A stretch of 64,000 nt of DNA from JAEUPI01 sp046348365 (GCA_046348365.1 JAXMEL010000002.1:682001-746000); one strand, 5' to 3'. Counted from the first letter of the stretch, positions 40,645 through 50,092 are shown. The notes: a model not told the origin generated them from the sequence alone. Made by a program: numbers and translations.

Positions 40645-41607
40645 GTGAGTCTGTTCCTGCTGAAACGCGTTGCAACCTTCCTGGCCACGCTGGCGGTGGC
40701 CTCGATGGGGGTGTTCGCCGTGCTCGACCTGCTGCCGGGCAACGTGGCGCAGGTGATCCTCGGCGACACCGCGACGCCCGAATCGATCGCGGCACTCGAG
40801 ACCAAGCTCGGCCTCGACCGCCCCGCGATCACGCGCTACGCCGACTGGATCGGCGGCCTGCTGCACGGGCGCACGGCCAACAGCTTCTCGTACGACACGC
40901 CGACCGCCGAGCTGATCGGCGAGCGGCTGCAGGTGACGCTGCCGCTGGCGGCGCTGGCGATGGTGTTCACGGTGCTGATCGGCATCGCGCTGGGCATCTA
41001 CGCCGCCGCGCACCAGAACCGCGCCGGCGACGTGGGCGTGATGGCCTTCAGCCAGCTCGGCATCGCGGTGCCGAGCTTCTGGTTCGCGATCCTGCTGATC
41101 CTGCTGTTCGCGGTGAAGCTGCAGTGGGTGAGCGCGGGCGGCTTTCCGGGCTGGCGCGAAGACGACGGCGGCGGCCTGTGGGCGGGCTTCGTCGCGCTGC
41201 TGCTGCCGGCGGTGTCGCTGGCCGCGGTGCAGGCGGCGGTGCTCGCGCGCTGGACGCGATCGTCGGTGCTTGAGACGCTGCGCGAAGACTACGTGCGCAC
41301 CGCGCGCGCCAAGGGCCTGTCGCGCCGCGCCGTGCTGTGGCGCCACGTGCTGCGCAACGCGATGATTCCGGTGCTCACGATCCTGGGTCTGCAGTTCGCG
41401 TTCCTGATCAGCGGCACCGTGGTGGTCGAGAACGTGTTCGTGCTGCCCGGCATCGGGCGGCTCGTGTTCCAGGCCATCGCCAACCGCGACCTGGTGGTGG
41501 TGCGCGACGTGGTGCTGCTGCTGGTGGCGATGGTGGTGATCGTGAACTTCGTGGTCGACGTGCTCTATGCCGTGGTCGACCCGCGCTTGAAGGCGAGCGA
41601 CGCGTGA
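40645..41607 (+). CDS. dppB: ABC transporter permease, oligopeptide/dipeptide type (DppB-like)
   Basis: The 320-aa membrane protein has six helices and the DppB-type EAA loop (EDYVRTARAKGLSRRAVLWRHVLRNAMIPVLTILGLQFAFL). The start is probably GTG at 40645 (VSLFLLKRVATFLATLAV), in the absence of an ATG; another in-frame GTG is at 40615. The TGA overlaps the GTG of the next permease. It opens the peptide-type transporter operon. Confidence 0.88.
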   Translation: MSLFLLKRVATFLATLAVASMGVFAVLDLLPGNVAQVILGDTATPESIAALETKLGLDRPAITRYADWIGGLLHGRTANSFSYDTPTAELIGERLQVTLPLAALAMVFTVLIGIALGIYAAAHQNRAGDVGVMAFSQLGIAVPSFWFAILLILLFAVKLQWVSAGGFPGWREDDGGGLWAGFVALLLPAVSLAAVQAAVLARWTRSSVLETLREDYVRTARAKGLSRRAVLWRHVLRNAMIPVLTILGLQFAFLISGTVVVENVFVLPGIGRLVFQAIANRDLVVVRDVVLLLVAMVVIVNFVVDVLYAVVDPRLKASDA

Positions 41608-42476
41608 GCCCATCGGCCGCTGCGCTCGCCGCGCCGGCGCACGACGGCTTCGTGCGCCGCGCGCTGCGCCATCCGAGCTTCGCGATCGGCGCGGGGCTGA
41701 CGCTGCTGCTGGCGCTGGCGGCGCTGGTCTCGCTGGCGTGGACGCCGCACCCGGCCACCGAGATCGACATCCCGCACAAGCTGCTCGCGCCCGGCGCCGG
41801 GCACTGGTTCGGCACCGACAGCCTGGGCCGCGACATCGCCTCGCAGCTGCTGGTGGGCGCGCAGGCCTCGATCGTCGTCGGCGTGGTCGCCGTGCTGATC
41901 GGCTTCACGTTCGGCACGGCGCTGGGCCTGCTGGCCTCGGCACGGCGCGGCTGGGTCGAGGAGGCGGTGATGCGCCTCGCGGACTTCACGTTCGCGTTCC
42001 CGGCGCTGCTCACGGCGATCCTGCTCGGCGCGATCTACGGCCCCGGCCTGGTGACGGGCATCGTGGCGATCGGCTTGTTCAACATTCCGGTGTTCGCACG
42101 CGTGACGCGCGCGGCGGCCAATGCGATCTGGGCGCGCGAGTACGTGCTCGCGGCGCGCGCCGCCGGCAAGAGCCGCTGGCAGATCACGTTCGACCATGTG
42201 CTGCCCAACATCGCGAGCGCGCTGATCGTGCAGGCGACCAACCAGTTCGCCACCGCGATCCTGGCCGAGGCGGCGCTGAGCTACCTGGGGCTGGGCACGC
42301 AGCCGCCCACGCCGAGCTGGGGCCGCATGCTCAACGAGGCACAGACGCAGATGTTCCAGGCGCCGATGCTGGCGGTGTATCCCGGCGTGGCGATCGCGCT
42401 GGCGGTGCTGGGGCTCAACCTGATGGGCGACGGCCTGCGCGATCTGCTCGACCCCAAGCTCGCGAGAAAGAGGTGA
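41604..42476 (+). CDS. dppC: ABC transporter permease, oligopeptide/dipeptide type (DppC-like)
   Basis: The 290-aa partner permease starts with a GTG that overlaps the TGA of dppB (GTGA). It has the DppC features GAGHWFGTDSLGRDIASQLLVG, the EAA loop YVLAARAAGKSRWQITFDHVLPN, and a C-terminal PSWGRMLNEAQ. It would form the heterodimeric channel. It is followed 4 bp later by a thiol-oxidoreductase gene instead of the expected ATPases. Confidence 0.88.
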   Translation: MSPSAAALAAPAHDGFVRRALRHPSFAIGAGLTLLLALAALVSLAWTPHPATEIDIPHKLLAPGAGHWFGTDSLGRDIASQLLVGAQASIVVGVVAVLIGFTFGTALGLLASARRGWVEEAVMRLADFTFAFPALLTAILLGAIYGPGLVTGIVAIGLFNIPVFARVTRAAANAIWAREYVLAARAAGKSRWQITFDHVLPNIASALIVQATNQFATAILAEAALSYLGLGTQPPTPSWGRMLNEAQTQMFQAPMLAVYPGVAIALAVLGLNLMGDGLRDLLDPKLARKR

Positions 42477-42480
42477 TGCA

Positions 42481-43128
42481 ATGACGACGACGCTGAAGAT
42501 CGACTTCGTGTCCGACGTGGCCTGCCCGTGGTGCGCGATCGGCCTGAACGCGCTCGAGCGCGCGCTCGAACGTATTCAACCCGATCTGCAGGCCGAGCTG
42601 CATTTCGAACCCTTCGAGCTGAACCCGACGATGCCGCCCGAAGGCGCCGACACGGTGCAGTACCTGTCGGCCAAGTACGGCATCACGGCCGAGCAGATCG
42701 CGCGCAACCAGGCCGCGATCCGCGAGCGCGGCGCCGCGGTGGGTTTCGCGTTCGGTGCGCGGCCGCGGGTGTGGAACACGTTCGACGCGCATCGGCTGCT
42801 GCATTGGGCCGGCTTGCAGGGCCGGCAGCGCGAGCTGAAGCACGCGCTGCTGAAGGCCTATCACGGCGAGGGCCGCAACCCGGGCGCGCACGAGGTGCTG
42901 CTCGAGCTGGCCGCTGCCGTGGGGCTCGATGCGGCCGCGGCGCGCGAGGTGCTCGAATCCGGCCGCTATGCCGACGAGGTGCGCCAGGCCGAGTCGTTCT
43001 GGCAGCAGGCGGGCATCAGCTCGGTGCCGTCGATCGTGATCAACGATCGGCATCTGATCCAGGGCGGGCAGCCGCCGGAGGTGTTCGAGCAGGCGTTGCG
43101 GCAGATTGCGGCGGAGGTTGTGGGTTGA
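42481..43128 (+). CDS. DsbA/FrnE-family thiol oxidoreductase (2-hydroxychromene-2-carboxylate-isomerase-like fold)
   Basis: The 215-aa cytoplasmic protein (no signal peptide) has the active-site C15-P-W-C18 (ACPWCAIGLN), then LHFEPFELNPTMPPEG, and the conserved cis-Pro region SSVPSIVINDRHLIQGGQPPEVFEQAL. FrnE-like proteins are thioredoxin-fold isomerases. A Shine-Dalgarno AGAGGTG lies upstream. It splits the permease genes from the ATPase genes of the transporter and may have entered by insertion. Confidence 0.88.
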   Translation: MTTTLKIDFVSDVACPWCAIGLNALERALERIQPDLQAELHFEPFELNPTMPPEGADTVQYLSAKYGITAEQIARNQAAIRERGAAVGFAFGARPRVWNTFDAHRLLHWAGLQGRQRELKHALLKAYHGEGRNPGAHEVLLELAAAVGLDAAAAREVLESGRYADEVRQAESFWQQAGISSVPSIVINDRHLIQGGQPPEVFEQALRQIAAEVVG

Positions 43129-43741
43129 GTGTGTTGTTCGTGCGGTCGTTCGAGCGTCTGTGCGGCGCGGCGGGCGGTACCCGCTGGGGGCTCATACTGG
43201 GTCGGTCGGCGCCTGCGGCGCCGACTCCGCTGCGGTGCTCGCGCCGAGGGTCGCGCCGCCGAACTCACTGCGCGAGCTTCGCTCGCTCCGTTCAAACATC
43301 GTCGGCGAGTCAGAGCACGAAGCGCGCACCTGCGGTGCGCGCCGACCCTCGTCGCTGCGCTCCTCGCCGCCCCACAAATCGCCCCCAGCGGGTACCGCCC
43401 ACCGCGCTGCAGCGCTCGTGGTGTTCGACGAAGGCAGCGAGCGGTGCTGGGCAAAGGTGGGTTCGGGCGGGACTGGGCGCGCCTATGAGGCGCCGAGGAG
43501 CGCAGGGCTGCGAGGGTTGCCCGTCGCCCAAAGGCGACGGGCCGGCGAGGACTTCGAGCTCCGAGCGCAGCAGCGCTCCGCAGGAGCGTCGCCGCCGCGC
43601 GAGGGCGAGTTCCGCAGCCGCCCTCGCAGACCGAGCACCGCAGGGAAGTCCACGCGAAGCGTGGACCGCCTCATCGAAGCGCCCAGGCCCGCCCGGACCC
43701 GCCTTTGCCTTGCTCGTCGCTTCGCAAGAAGCGAAGGCCTG
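43129..43741. repeat. 613-bp mosaic of palindromes between transporter genes, no gene recognised
   Basis: The gap holds many short perfect palindromes: 43205-43225 (9-bp arms, loop TGC), 43272-43286 (GCGAGC, loop TTC), 43322-43342 (9-bp arms, loop TGC), 43519-43542 (10-bp arms, loop CAAA), 43648-43666 (8-bp arms, loop GAA) and 43720-43736. An inverted repeat of 29 bp with about 2 mismatches pairs 43163-43191 with 43381-43409; its inner 19 bp are perfect (GGCGGTACCCGCTGGGGGC). Open frames through it do not resemble proteins. This resembles the palindrome mosaics of Rubrivivax/Leptothrix genomes and is likely a repeat island. Confidence 0.7.
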
Positions 43742-44725
43742 ATGCTGCTCACAGTCACCGACCTGCGCGTCACCCTGCGCACCTCCCGCGGCCCTGCCGA
43801 TGCCTTGCGCGGCGTGTCGTTCGAGCTCGACAAGGGCCGCACCGCGGGCCTCATCGGTGAATCGGGGTGCGGCAAGTCGATCACCGCGCTCGCGTTGATG
43901 GGCCTGCTGCCCGAGGGCGCGAAGGTGTCGGGCTCGATCCGCTTCGACGGCCAGGAGCTGACGCGGCTCGACGAGGACGCGCTGTGCGGCCTGCGCGGCC
44001 GGCGCATCGGCATGGTGTTCCAGGAGCCGATGACGGCGCTGAACCCGCTGCATACCGTGGGCCACCAGATCGCCGAGCCCTTGCGGCTGCACCTCGGCCT
44101 CGCGGCGCGCGAAGCGCGTGCGCGTGCGCTGCAGCTGCTCGAGCGCGTGCGCCTGCCCGAGCCGGCGCGGCGGCTCGATGCCTATCCGCACCAGCTCTCG
44201 GGCGGCCAGCGCCAGCGCGTGGTGATCGCCATCGCGCTCGCCTGCGAGCCCGACCTGCTGATCGCCGACGAGCCGACCACCGCGCTCGACGTCACCGTGC
44301 AGCGCGAGGTGCTCGACCTCATCGCCGAGCTGGTGGCCGAGCGCGGCATGGCGCTGCTGCTGATCAGCCACAACCTCGGCGTGATGGCGCGCACCGTGCA
44401 GCGGCTGATGGTGATGTACGGCGGCAGCGTGGTCGAGGCCGGTGCCACGCGCGACGTGTTCGCGCGGCTCGCGCATCCGTACACGCGCGCGCTCTTCGCC
44501 TCGCGCCCGCGCCTGGGCCTCGCGCGCGGCACGCGGCTGGCCACCATCCCCGGCCGCGTGCCCGAGCTGGCCGACCTGCCGGCGGGCTGCCCGTTCGCCG
44601 AGCGCTGCGCGCATGTGATCGACACCTGCCGTGCCGCTATGCCGCCGGCCACGCCGGTGGGCGACGGGCACGACGCACGCTGCATCCGCGTGCACGAGCT
44701 GGAGCGTGCGGCCGCGCATGGCTGA
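43742..44725 (+). CDS. dppD: ABC transporter ATPase, oligopeptide/dipeptide type (DppD-like)
   Basis: The 327-aa ATPase has Walker A GESGCGKS (about 40-47), Q-loop VFQEPMTALNPL, signature LSGGQRQRVVIA and Walker B LLIADEPTTALDV. A C-terminal oligopeptide-family extension has the cysteines PFAERCAHVIDTC. It starts at ATG 43742; the long open frame through the mosaic region upstream is not coding. It overlaps dppF by 8 bp. Its separation from the permeases by 613 bp is unusual. Confidence 0.9.
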   Translation: MLLTVTDLRVTLRTSRGPADALRGVSFELDKGRTAGLIGESGCGKSITALALMGLLPEGAKVSGSIRFDGQELTRLDEDALCGLRGRRIGMVFQEPMTALNPLHTVGHQIAEPLRLHLGLAAREARARALQLLERVRLPEPARRLDAYPHQLSGGQRQRVVIAIALACEPDLLIADEPTTALDVTVQREVLDLIAELVAERGMALLLISHNLGVMARTVQRLMVMYGGSVVEAGATRDVFARLAHPYTRALFASRPRLGLARGTRLATIPGRVPELADLPAGCPFAERCAHVIDTCRAAMPPATPVGDGHDARCIRVHELERAAAHG

Positions 44726-45740
44726 GCCGGCGTCGACCCCGCTGCTCGCCGTCGAGCAGGCGAGCCGCCACTACCGCCTGCCGCGCGAGCGGCTCGGCGC
44801 GCCGGCGCCGGTGGTGCGCGCGTTGAGCGACGTGAGCTTCACGCTGCACGCCGGCAAGAGCCTGGGCGTGGTCGGCGAATCGGGCTCGGGCAAGAGCACG
44901 CTGGCGCGGCTGGTGATGGCACTCGAGCGGCCCGACACCGGCCGCGTGCGGTTCGACGGGCACGATCTCGCAGCGCTCGATGCCGCTGCGCTGCGCCGCG
45001 CGCGCGCGGGCTTCCAGATGGTGTTCCAGGATCCGTATGGTTCGCTCGACCCGCGGCGGCGCGTGTGGCAGACGGTGGCCGAACCGCTCGCGGTGCTGCA
45101 GGGCGCCGCACGCGACGCGCAGCGCGAGCGCGCGGCCGAGACGCTCGAGGCGGTGGGGCTGCGCGCCAGCGACCGCGACAAGTATCCGCACGAGTTCTCC
45201 GGCGGCCAGCGCCAGCGCATCGCGATCGCGCGCGCGCTGATCACGCGGCCGCGGTTGATCGTGGCCGACGAGCCGGTGAGCGCGCTCGACGTGTCGGTGC
45301 AGGCGCAGGTGCTCAACCTGATGCAGGACCTGCAGGACCGCTTCGGCGTGACCTATCTCTTCGTGAGCCACGACCTGGCGGTGGTCGACCTGGTGTGCGA
45401 CGCGGTGGTCGTGCTGTACCAGGGCCGCATCGTCGAGCACGGCGACCCCGACACGCTGTTTCGCGCGGCGGCGCATCCGTACACCCGCGCGCTGCTCGAG
45501 GCCGTGCCGGCGCTCGACGTGGCCGACGCTGCGGCCCGAACCGCACCGCCAACGTCATCACCGCAGCCGGCACCGTCAGCACCGGCCGCTCCTGGGGGAT
45601 GCCCCTTTGCGCCGCGTTGTGCGTTCAGGCAGGATCGTTGCCTGCAGGCCTTGCCGGCGCTGCGCGCGATCACCGCGGTGCACCGCGTGGCGTGCCACGA
45701 GGCCGAGCGCGTGATGGCGCAGCCGCCGAACATCCGATGA
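44718..45740 (+). CDS. dppF: ABC transporter ATPase, oligopeptide/dipeptide type (DppF-like)
   Basis: The 340-aa ATPase has GESGSGKSTLARL, VFQDPYGSLDPRR, FSGGQRQRIAIARAL and VADEPVSALDVSVQ. The C-terminal domain carries a Cys-rich segment (GGCPFAPRCAFRQDRC) that is typical of the DppF/OppF group. It overlaps dppD by 8 bp. With the permeases and the binding protein it completes the importer. Confidence 0.9.
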   Translation: MAEPASTPLLAVEQASRHYRLPRERLGAPAPVVRALSDVSFTLHAGKSLGVVGESGSGKSTLARLVMALERPDTGRVRFDGHDLAALDAAALRRARAGFQMVFQDPYGSLDPRRRVWQTVAEPLAVLQGAARDAQRERAAETLEAVGLRASDRDKYPHEFSGGQRQRIAIARALITRPRLIVADEPVSALDVSVQAQVLNLMQDLQDRFGVTYLFVSHDLAVVDLVCDAVVVLYQGRIVEHGDPDTLFRAAAHPYTRALLEAVPALDVADAAARTAPPTSSPQPAPSAPAAPGGCPFAPRCAFRQDRCLQALPALRAITAVHRVACHEAERVMAQPPNIR

Positions 45741-45768
45741 TGTCGATCGTCCACTTCCGGAGAACACC

Positions 45769-47268
45769 ATGAAGCTTCATCGCCGTGTCGTCGTCGCCGC
45801 CGGTGCCGGCGCGTTGTGCCTGCTGCTGGCGTGGCCCCTGGCGCAGGCCCAGGGCCGCAAGGACAGCGTCACGCTCGGCATGGTGCTCGAGCCGCCGGGG
45901 CTCGACCCGACGACCGCGCCGGCCGCGGCGATCGGCGAGATCGTGCACTACAACGTGCTCGAAGGCCTCACGAAGATCAATGTCGACGGCTCGGTCACGC
46001 CGCTGCTGGCCGAGAGCTGGAGCATGGACCCCGACGGCAGGAGCTACACCTTCAAGCTCAGGAAGGGCGTGAAGTTCCACGACGGCGAACCCTTCGATTC
46101 GGCGGCCGTGAAGTTCAGCTTCGAGCGCGCGAAGGACCCGAAGAGCACCAACAAGGCCAAGGGCGCGGTGTTCGACAACATCGGCGCCATCAGCGCGCCC
46201 GACCCGCACACGGTGATCGTCACGCTCAACAACGCCGACGGCAATTTCCTGTTCCGCATGGGCGAGAACACCGCGGTGATCCTGTCGCCCAAGAGCGCCG
46301 ACAGCACCGCCAGCAAGCCCGTGGGCACCGGCCCGTTCCGCTTCGAGGACTGGAAGAAGGGCTCGTCGGTCACGCTCGTCAAGTGGGATGGCTTTCGCGA
46401 CGCCAAGGCCATCAAGCTCAAGCGCGTGACCTTCCGCTTCATCAACGACTCGGCGGCGCAGGTGGCGGCGCTGCTGGCCGGCGACATCGACGGCATGCCG
46501 CGCTTCGCGGCGCTGCAGAACCTCAAGCAGTTCGAGGGCGACAAGCGCTTCACGGTCGAGATCGGCAGCACGGCGGGCAAGGGCATCATGACCATCAACA
46601 ACAAGCGCAAGCCGTTCGACGACGTGCGCGTTCGCCGCGCGCTGATGCACGCGATCGACCGCAAGGCCTTCATCGACGGCGTGCTCGAAGGCCTCGGCAA
46701 GCCGATCGGCAGCCACTTCGCGCCCACCGATGCCGGCTACGTGGACCTCACCGGCATGTATCCGTACGACCCCGAGAAGGCCAAGGCGCTGCTCAAGGAG
46801 GCCGGCGTGGCCACGCCGCTCAACGTCACGCTCACGCTGCCGCCGCCGCCGTATGCGCGCAAGGGCGGCGAGGTGGTGGCGGCGATGCTGGCCAAGGTCG
46901 GCGTGATCGCGAAGATCGAGAACGTCGAATGGGCGCAGTGGCTCGGCGGCACCTTCAAGGGCAACTTCGACCTCACGATCATCAACCACGTCGAGCCGCT
47001 CGACTACATGCAGTACGCCAACACCGGCTACTACTGGGGCTACGACAGCAAGGCCTTCCGCGAGCTGGCCGCGAAGCACGCGGCGGCGGGCAACGCGAAG
47101 GAGCGCACCAGGCTGTTCGGCGATCTGCAGCGCATGCTCGCCACCGACTGCGTCAACGCCTACATCTTCAACCCGTCGCAGGTGGCGGTGGCGCGCAAGG
47201 GCCTGAAGGGGCTGTGGGCCAGCTCGCCGATCTTCGCCAACGACATGGCCGCCGTGTCGTGGCAGTGA
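45769..47268 (+). CDS. dppA: ABC transporter periplasmic binding protein (DppA-like, SBP family 5)
   Basis: The 499-aa precursor has a signal peptide (MKLHRRVVVAAGAGALCLLL, cleavage near AQAQG) and SBP-5 features such as SVTPLLAESWSMDPDGRSYTFKLRKGVKFHDGEPF and GTGPFRFEDWKKGSSVTL. A GGAG Shine-Dalgarno (45755-45758) precedes the ATG. Ligand could be peptides or, given the amidase next door, an amide or peptide-like compound. Confidence 0.9.
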   Translation: MKLHRRVVVAAGAGALCLLLAWPLAQAQGRKDSVTLGMVLEPPGLDPTTAPAAAIGEIVHYNVLEGLTKINVDGSVTPLLAESWSMDPDGRSYTFKLRKGVKFHDGEPFDSAAVKFSFERAKDPKSTNKAKGAVFDNIGAISAPDPHTVIVTLNNADGNFLFRMGENTAVILSPKSADSTASKPVGTGPFRFEDWKKGSSVTLVKWDGFRDAKAIKLKRVTFRFINDSAAQVAALLAGDIDGMPRFAALQNLKQFEGDKRFTVEIGSTAGKGIMTINNKRKPFDDVRVRRALMHAIDRKAFIDGVLEGLGKPIGSHFAPTDAGYVDLTGMYPYDPEKAKALLKEAGVATPLNVTLTLPPPPYARKGGEVVAAMLAKVGVIAKIENVEWAQWLGGTFKGNFDLTIINHVEPLDYMQYANTGYYWGYDSKAFRELAAKHAAAGNAKERTRLFGDLQRMLATDCVNAYIFNPSQVAVARKGLKGLWASSPIFANDMAAVSWQ

Positions 47269-47283
47269 CGAGGCCGCGAAGCG

Positions 47284-48678
47284 ATGTTGTCTGATCTGCA
47301 CCAGAAGTCGGCCGCCGAGCTGTCGCAGCTGTATCGCCGCCGCGAGGCGTCGCCGGTGGAGGTCACGCGCGCGGTGATCGCGCACATCGAACGCTGCGAG
47401 CCGCAGCTGCACGCGCTCTACGCCTTCGACGCCGAGTCGGCGCTCGCGCAGGCGCGCGCCAGCGAAGCGCGATGGGCCAAGGGCGAGCCGCTGTCGGCAC
47501 TCGACGGCGTGCCCGGCACGATCAAGGAGAACATCGCCTCCAAGGGCACGCCGGTGCCGCTGGGCACCGCGGCCACCGAGCTGGTGCCGGCGGTGGCCGA
47601 CGCACCGCCCGCGGCGCGCTGGCGCGAGGCCGGCGCCGTGCTGCTGGCCAAGACCACGATGCCCGACTACGGCATGCTGAGTTCGGGCCTGTCGAGCTTT
47701 CATGCGCTGGCGCGCAACCCGTGGAACACGGCCAAGAACCCGGGCGGCTCCAGCGCGGGAGCGGGCGCTGCAGCGGCGGCGGGCTACGGGCCGCTGCACA
47801 TCGGCACCGACATCGGCGGCTCGATCCGCCTGCCCGCCGGCTGGTGCGGCGTGTTCGGCCTGAAGCCGAGCCTCGGCCGCATCCCGATCAAGCCGCCGTA
47901 TGCCGGTCGCGTGGCCGGGCCGATGACGCGCACCGTCACCGATGCCGCGATGATGATGGTCGAGCTCGCCAAGCCCGACTGGCGCGACACGATGAGCCTG
48001 CCTTACCAGCGCTTCGAGTGGACGGCGCTCGACATCGAGGTCAAGGGCCTGAAGCTCGGGCTGCAGCTCGATGCCGGCTGGGGCCTGCCCGTGCAGGCGG
48101 CGGTGCGTGCGGCGATCGAGTCCGCGGCGCGGCGCTTCGAGGCGGCCGGCGCCATCGTCGAGCCGGTGCCGGCGTTCTCCACGCGCGAGATGATCGACGG
48201 CATGGACCGCTTCTGGCGCTTGCGGAGCTGGCTCGACATCTCGGCGCTGCCGCCCGAGCGCCAGCGCCAGGTGCTGCCCTACATCCGCCAATGGGCCGAG
48301 GGCGGCGCGCGCATCAGCGCGGCCGAGCTGTTCCACGGCTACAGCCAGATGGGCGCTTTGCGCGAGGCGGCGGTCGCGGCCTGCCAGCCGTACCGCTTCG
48401 TGCTGTCGCCGGTGAGCCCGGTGGTGACCTTTGCCGCCGAATGGGCCGGCCCCACCAATGATCCGGCGCATCCGCTGGAGCACATCGCCTTCACGCTGCC
48501 GTTCAACATGAGCGAGCAGCCGTCGGCGTCGGTGCCCTGCGGCTTCAGCGACGACGGACTGCCGATCGGGCTGCAGATCACCGGTCATCGGCACGACGAC
48601 ATCGGCGTGCTGCAGATCTGCCGCGCCTGGGAGCAGATGCGCCCGGCGCTGCCGCCGTGGCCGATGTCGGGCCGCTGA
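47284..48678 (+). CDS. Amidase-signature family amidohydrolase
   Basis: The 464-aa enzyme has the Ser-cis-Ser-Lys triad: K81 in GTIKENI, cis-Ser S156 in GGSSAGAG and nucleophile S180 in TDIGGSIR. It would hydrolyse an amide to acid and ammonia. Glutamyl-tRNA amidotransferase subunit A is unlikely, since no GatB or GatC is adjacent. It ends the transporter operon 15 bp after dppA, so it probably acts on the imported compound. Confidence 0.9.
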   Translation: MLSDLHQKSAAELSQLYRRREASPVEVTRAVIAHIERCEPQLHALYAFDAESALAQARASEARWAKGEPLSALDGVPGTIKENIASKGTPVPLGTAATELVPAVADAPPAARWREAGAVLLAKTTMPDYGMLSSGLSSFHALARNPWNTAKNPGGSSAGAGAAAAAGYGPLHIGTDIGGSIRLPAGWCGVFGLKPSLGRIPIKPPYAGRVAGPMTRTVTDAAMMMVELAKPDWRDTMSLPYQRFEWTALDIEVKGLKLGLQLDAGWGLPVQAAVRAAIESAARRFEAAGAIVEPVPAFSTREMIDGMDRFWRLRSWLDISALPPERQRQVLPYIRQWAEGGARISAAELFHGYSQMGALREAAVAACQPYRFVLSPVSPVVTFAAEWAGPTNDPAHPLEHIAFTLPFNMSEQPSASVPCGFSDDGLPIGLQITGHRHDDIGVLQICRAWEQMRPALPPWPMSGR

Positions 48679-48685
48679 GGCGGCG

Positions 48686-48714
48686 TGCCTAACGCTTTGG
48701 TCGAGCGTTCGGCA
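48686..48714 (+). terminator. Hairpin downstream of the amidase gene
   Basis: TGCCTAACGCT and AGCGTTCGGCA (arms of 11 bp with one mismatch) enclose a 7-nt loop at 48686-48714, 8 bp past the amidase stop. It probably ends the transporter-amidase operon. No T-run. Confidence 0.5.
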
Positions 48715-48745
48715 GCGGACCCACGCCGCGAGGTACAGTGATCCG

Positions 48746-50092
48746 ATGACGCTGAAGGATCCGCACGGCAACCTGCTCGGCACGCAGTCACCGGCCGCGG
48801 CCGACGCGGTGGAGACGGCGCTGTGGCGCATGATGGCGTTCTACGACACGCCGTTCGCCGACCTCGATCGCGCCGTGGCCGCCGACCCGGGCTGGTCGCT
48901 GCCGCACACCATGCGCGCCGGCTTCCTGCTGAGCCTCACCGAGCCGAGTCTGGTGGGCCAGGCGCGGCGCCACCTCGAGCATGCCGAGGCGCTGGACGCC
49001 GACGCGCCGCCGCGCGAGGCGCTGCACCTGCAGGCCACGCGCTGCGTGCTCGACGGCCGCTGGCACGAGGCCTGCGCGCTGTGGGACGACTGGCTGCTGC
49101 TGCACCCGCGCGATGCGCTCGCGCTGCAATGGTGCCACCTGTGGGATTTCTACCGCGGCGACGCGGCCAACCTGCGCGGACGGCCGGCGCGCGCGCTGCC
49201 GGCGTGGAGCGAGTCCGACGCGCTGTTCGCGCACGTGCTCGCGCTGCACGCCTTCGGTCTCGAGGAATGCAACCTGCAGCAGCAGGCCGAGGAGGCCGGC
49301 CGCCGCGCGCTGGCGATCGAGCCGCGCTCGCCGTGGGCGATCCATGCCGTGGCGCACGTGATGGAGATGCAGGGGCGCTGCGAGGAGGGCGCGGCGTGGC
49401 TGCGCCAGCACCAGGGCGCGTGGGCGCAGGGCAATGGCTATGCCTGCCACCTGTGGTGGCACCAGGCGCTGTTCCGGCTCGAGAGCCTCGACGAGGCGGG
49501 CGTGCTGCGGCTGCTGGACGCGCACTTGAGCGGCGACGCGCTGCAGGTCACGCTCAATCGCGTCGACGCGGCGGCCATGCTGTGGCGGCTGCACCTGCTG
49601 GGCGTGCCGGTGGTGGCGCGGGCTCAGGCGCTGGCCGCGCAATGGGACTTCGCCGACGCCAGCGCCGGCTACTACGCGTTCAACGACGTGCACGCGTTGC
49701 TCGTGCTGCTGATGGCCGAAGACGGCGTGCGCGCGGAGCACTGGGTGGCCCGCTGCGCGGAGCACGCGATGGCGGCCGACGAGGCCGTGCGCAGCAACCA
49801 CGCGATGGCGCGCGAGGTCGGCGCGCCGCTGATGCGCGCGCTGATGGCGCTGCAGCGCGGCGAGGCCGACACAGCCGCGCAGGCGCTCTATGCCGTGCGC
49901 GGCAAGGCCCAGCGTTTCGGCGGCAGCCATGCCCAGCGCGACCTGATCGACCAGACGCTGCTCGCCGCGGCGGCATCGGGCACCGATTCGCGCGCGATCG
50001 GGCAGGCGGTGCTCAACGAGCGCCGCATGGCCAAGCCGCTGTCGCCGCTGACGCGCCACTGGGCGGCGCGGCTGCACATCGTGCTGGCCTGA
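48746..50092 (+). CDS. TPR-containing protein of the TTC38 family
   Basis: The 448-aa protein is helical throughout, with TPR-like repeats, for example AVAADPGWSLPHTMRAGFLLSLTEPSLVGQARRHLEHAEAL, ALAIEPRSPWAIHAVAHVMEMQGRCEEGAAWLRQH and ALMALQRGEADTAAQALYAV. The pattern fits tetratricopeptide repeat protein 38. No catalytic residues are evident; it probably mediates protein contacts. It stands alone between the amidase and a convergent GST. Confidence 0.82.
   Translation: MTLKDPHGNLLGTQSPAAADAVETALWRMMAFYDTPFADLDRAVAADPGWSLPHTMRAGFLLSLTEPSLVGQARRHLEHAEALDADAPPREALHLQATRCVLDGRWHEACALWDDWLLLHPRDALALQWCHLWDFYRGDAANLRGRPARALPAWSESDALFAHVLALHAFGLEECNLQQQAEEAGRRALAIEPRSPWAIHAVAHVMEMQGRCEEGAAWLRQHQGAWAQGNGYACHLWWHQALFRLESLDEAGVLRLLDAHLSGDALQVTLNRVDAAAMLWRLHLLGVPVVARAQALAAQWDFADASAGYYAFNDVHALLVLLMAEDGVRAEHWVARCAEHAMAADEAVRSNHAMAREVGAPLMRALMALQRGEADTAAQALYAVRGKAQRFGGSHAQRDLIDQTLLAAAASGTDSRAIGQAVLNERRMAKPLSPLTRHWAARLHIVLA

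Noticed and set aside
37295..40795. A fusion of the OPT transporter with the ALDH as one 1166-codon frame
   Set aside because: The extension overlaps the ALDH gene out of frame and is low-complexity. The ATG at 39082 overlapping the ALDH stop is the natural start.
43129..43741. A 212-codon N-terminal extension of the DppD frame through the palindrome island
   Set aside because: The translation is low-complexity, lies across many hairpins and the DppD homologues start at the ATG at 43742.
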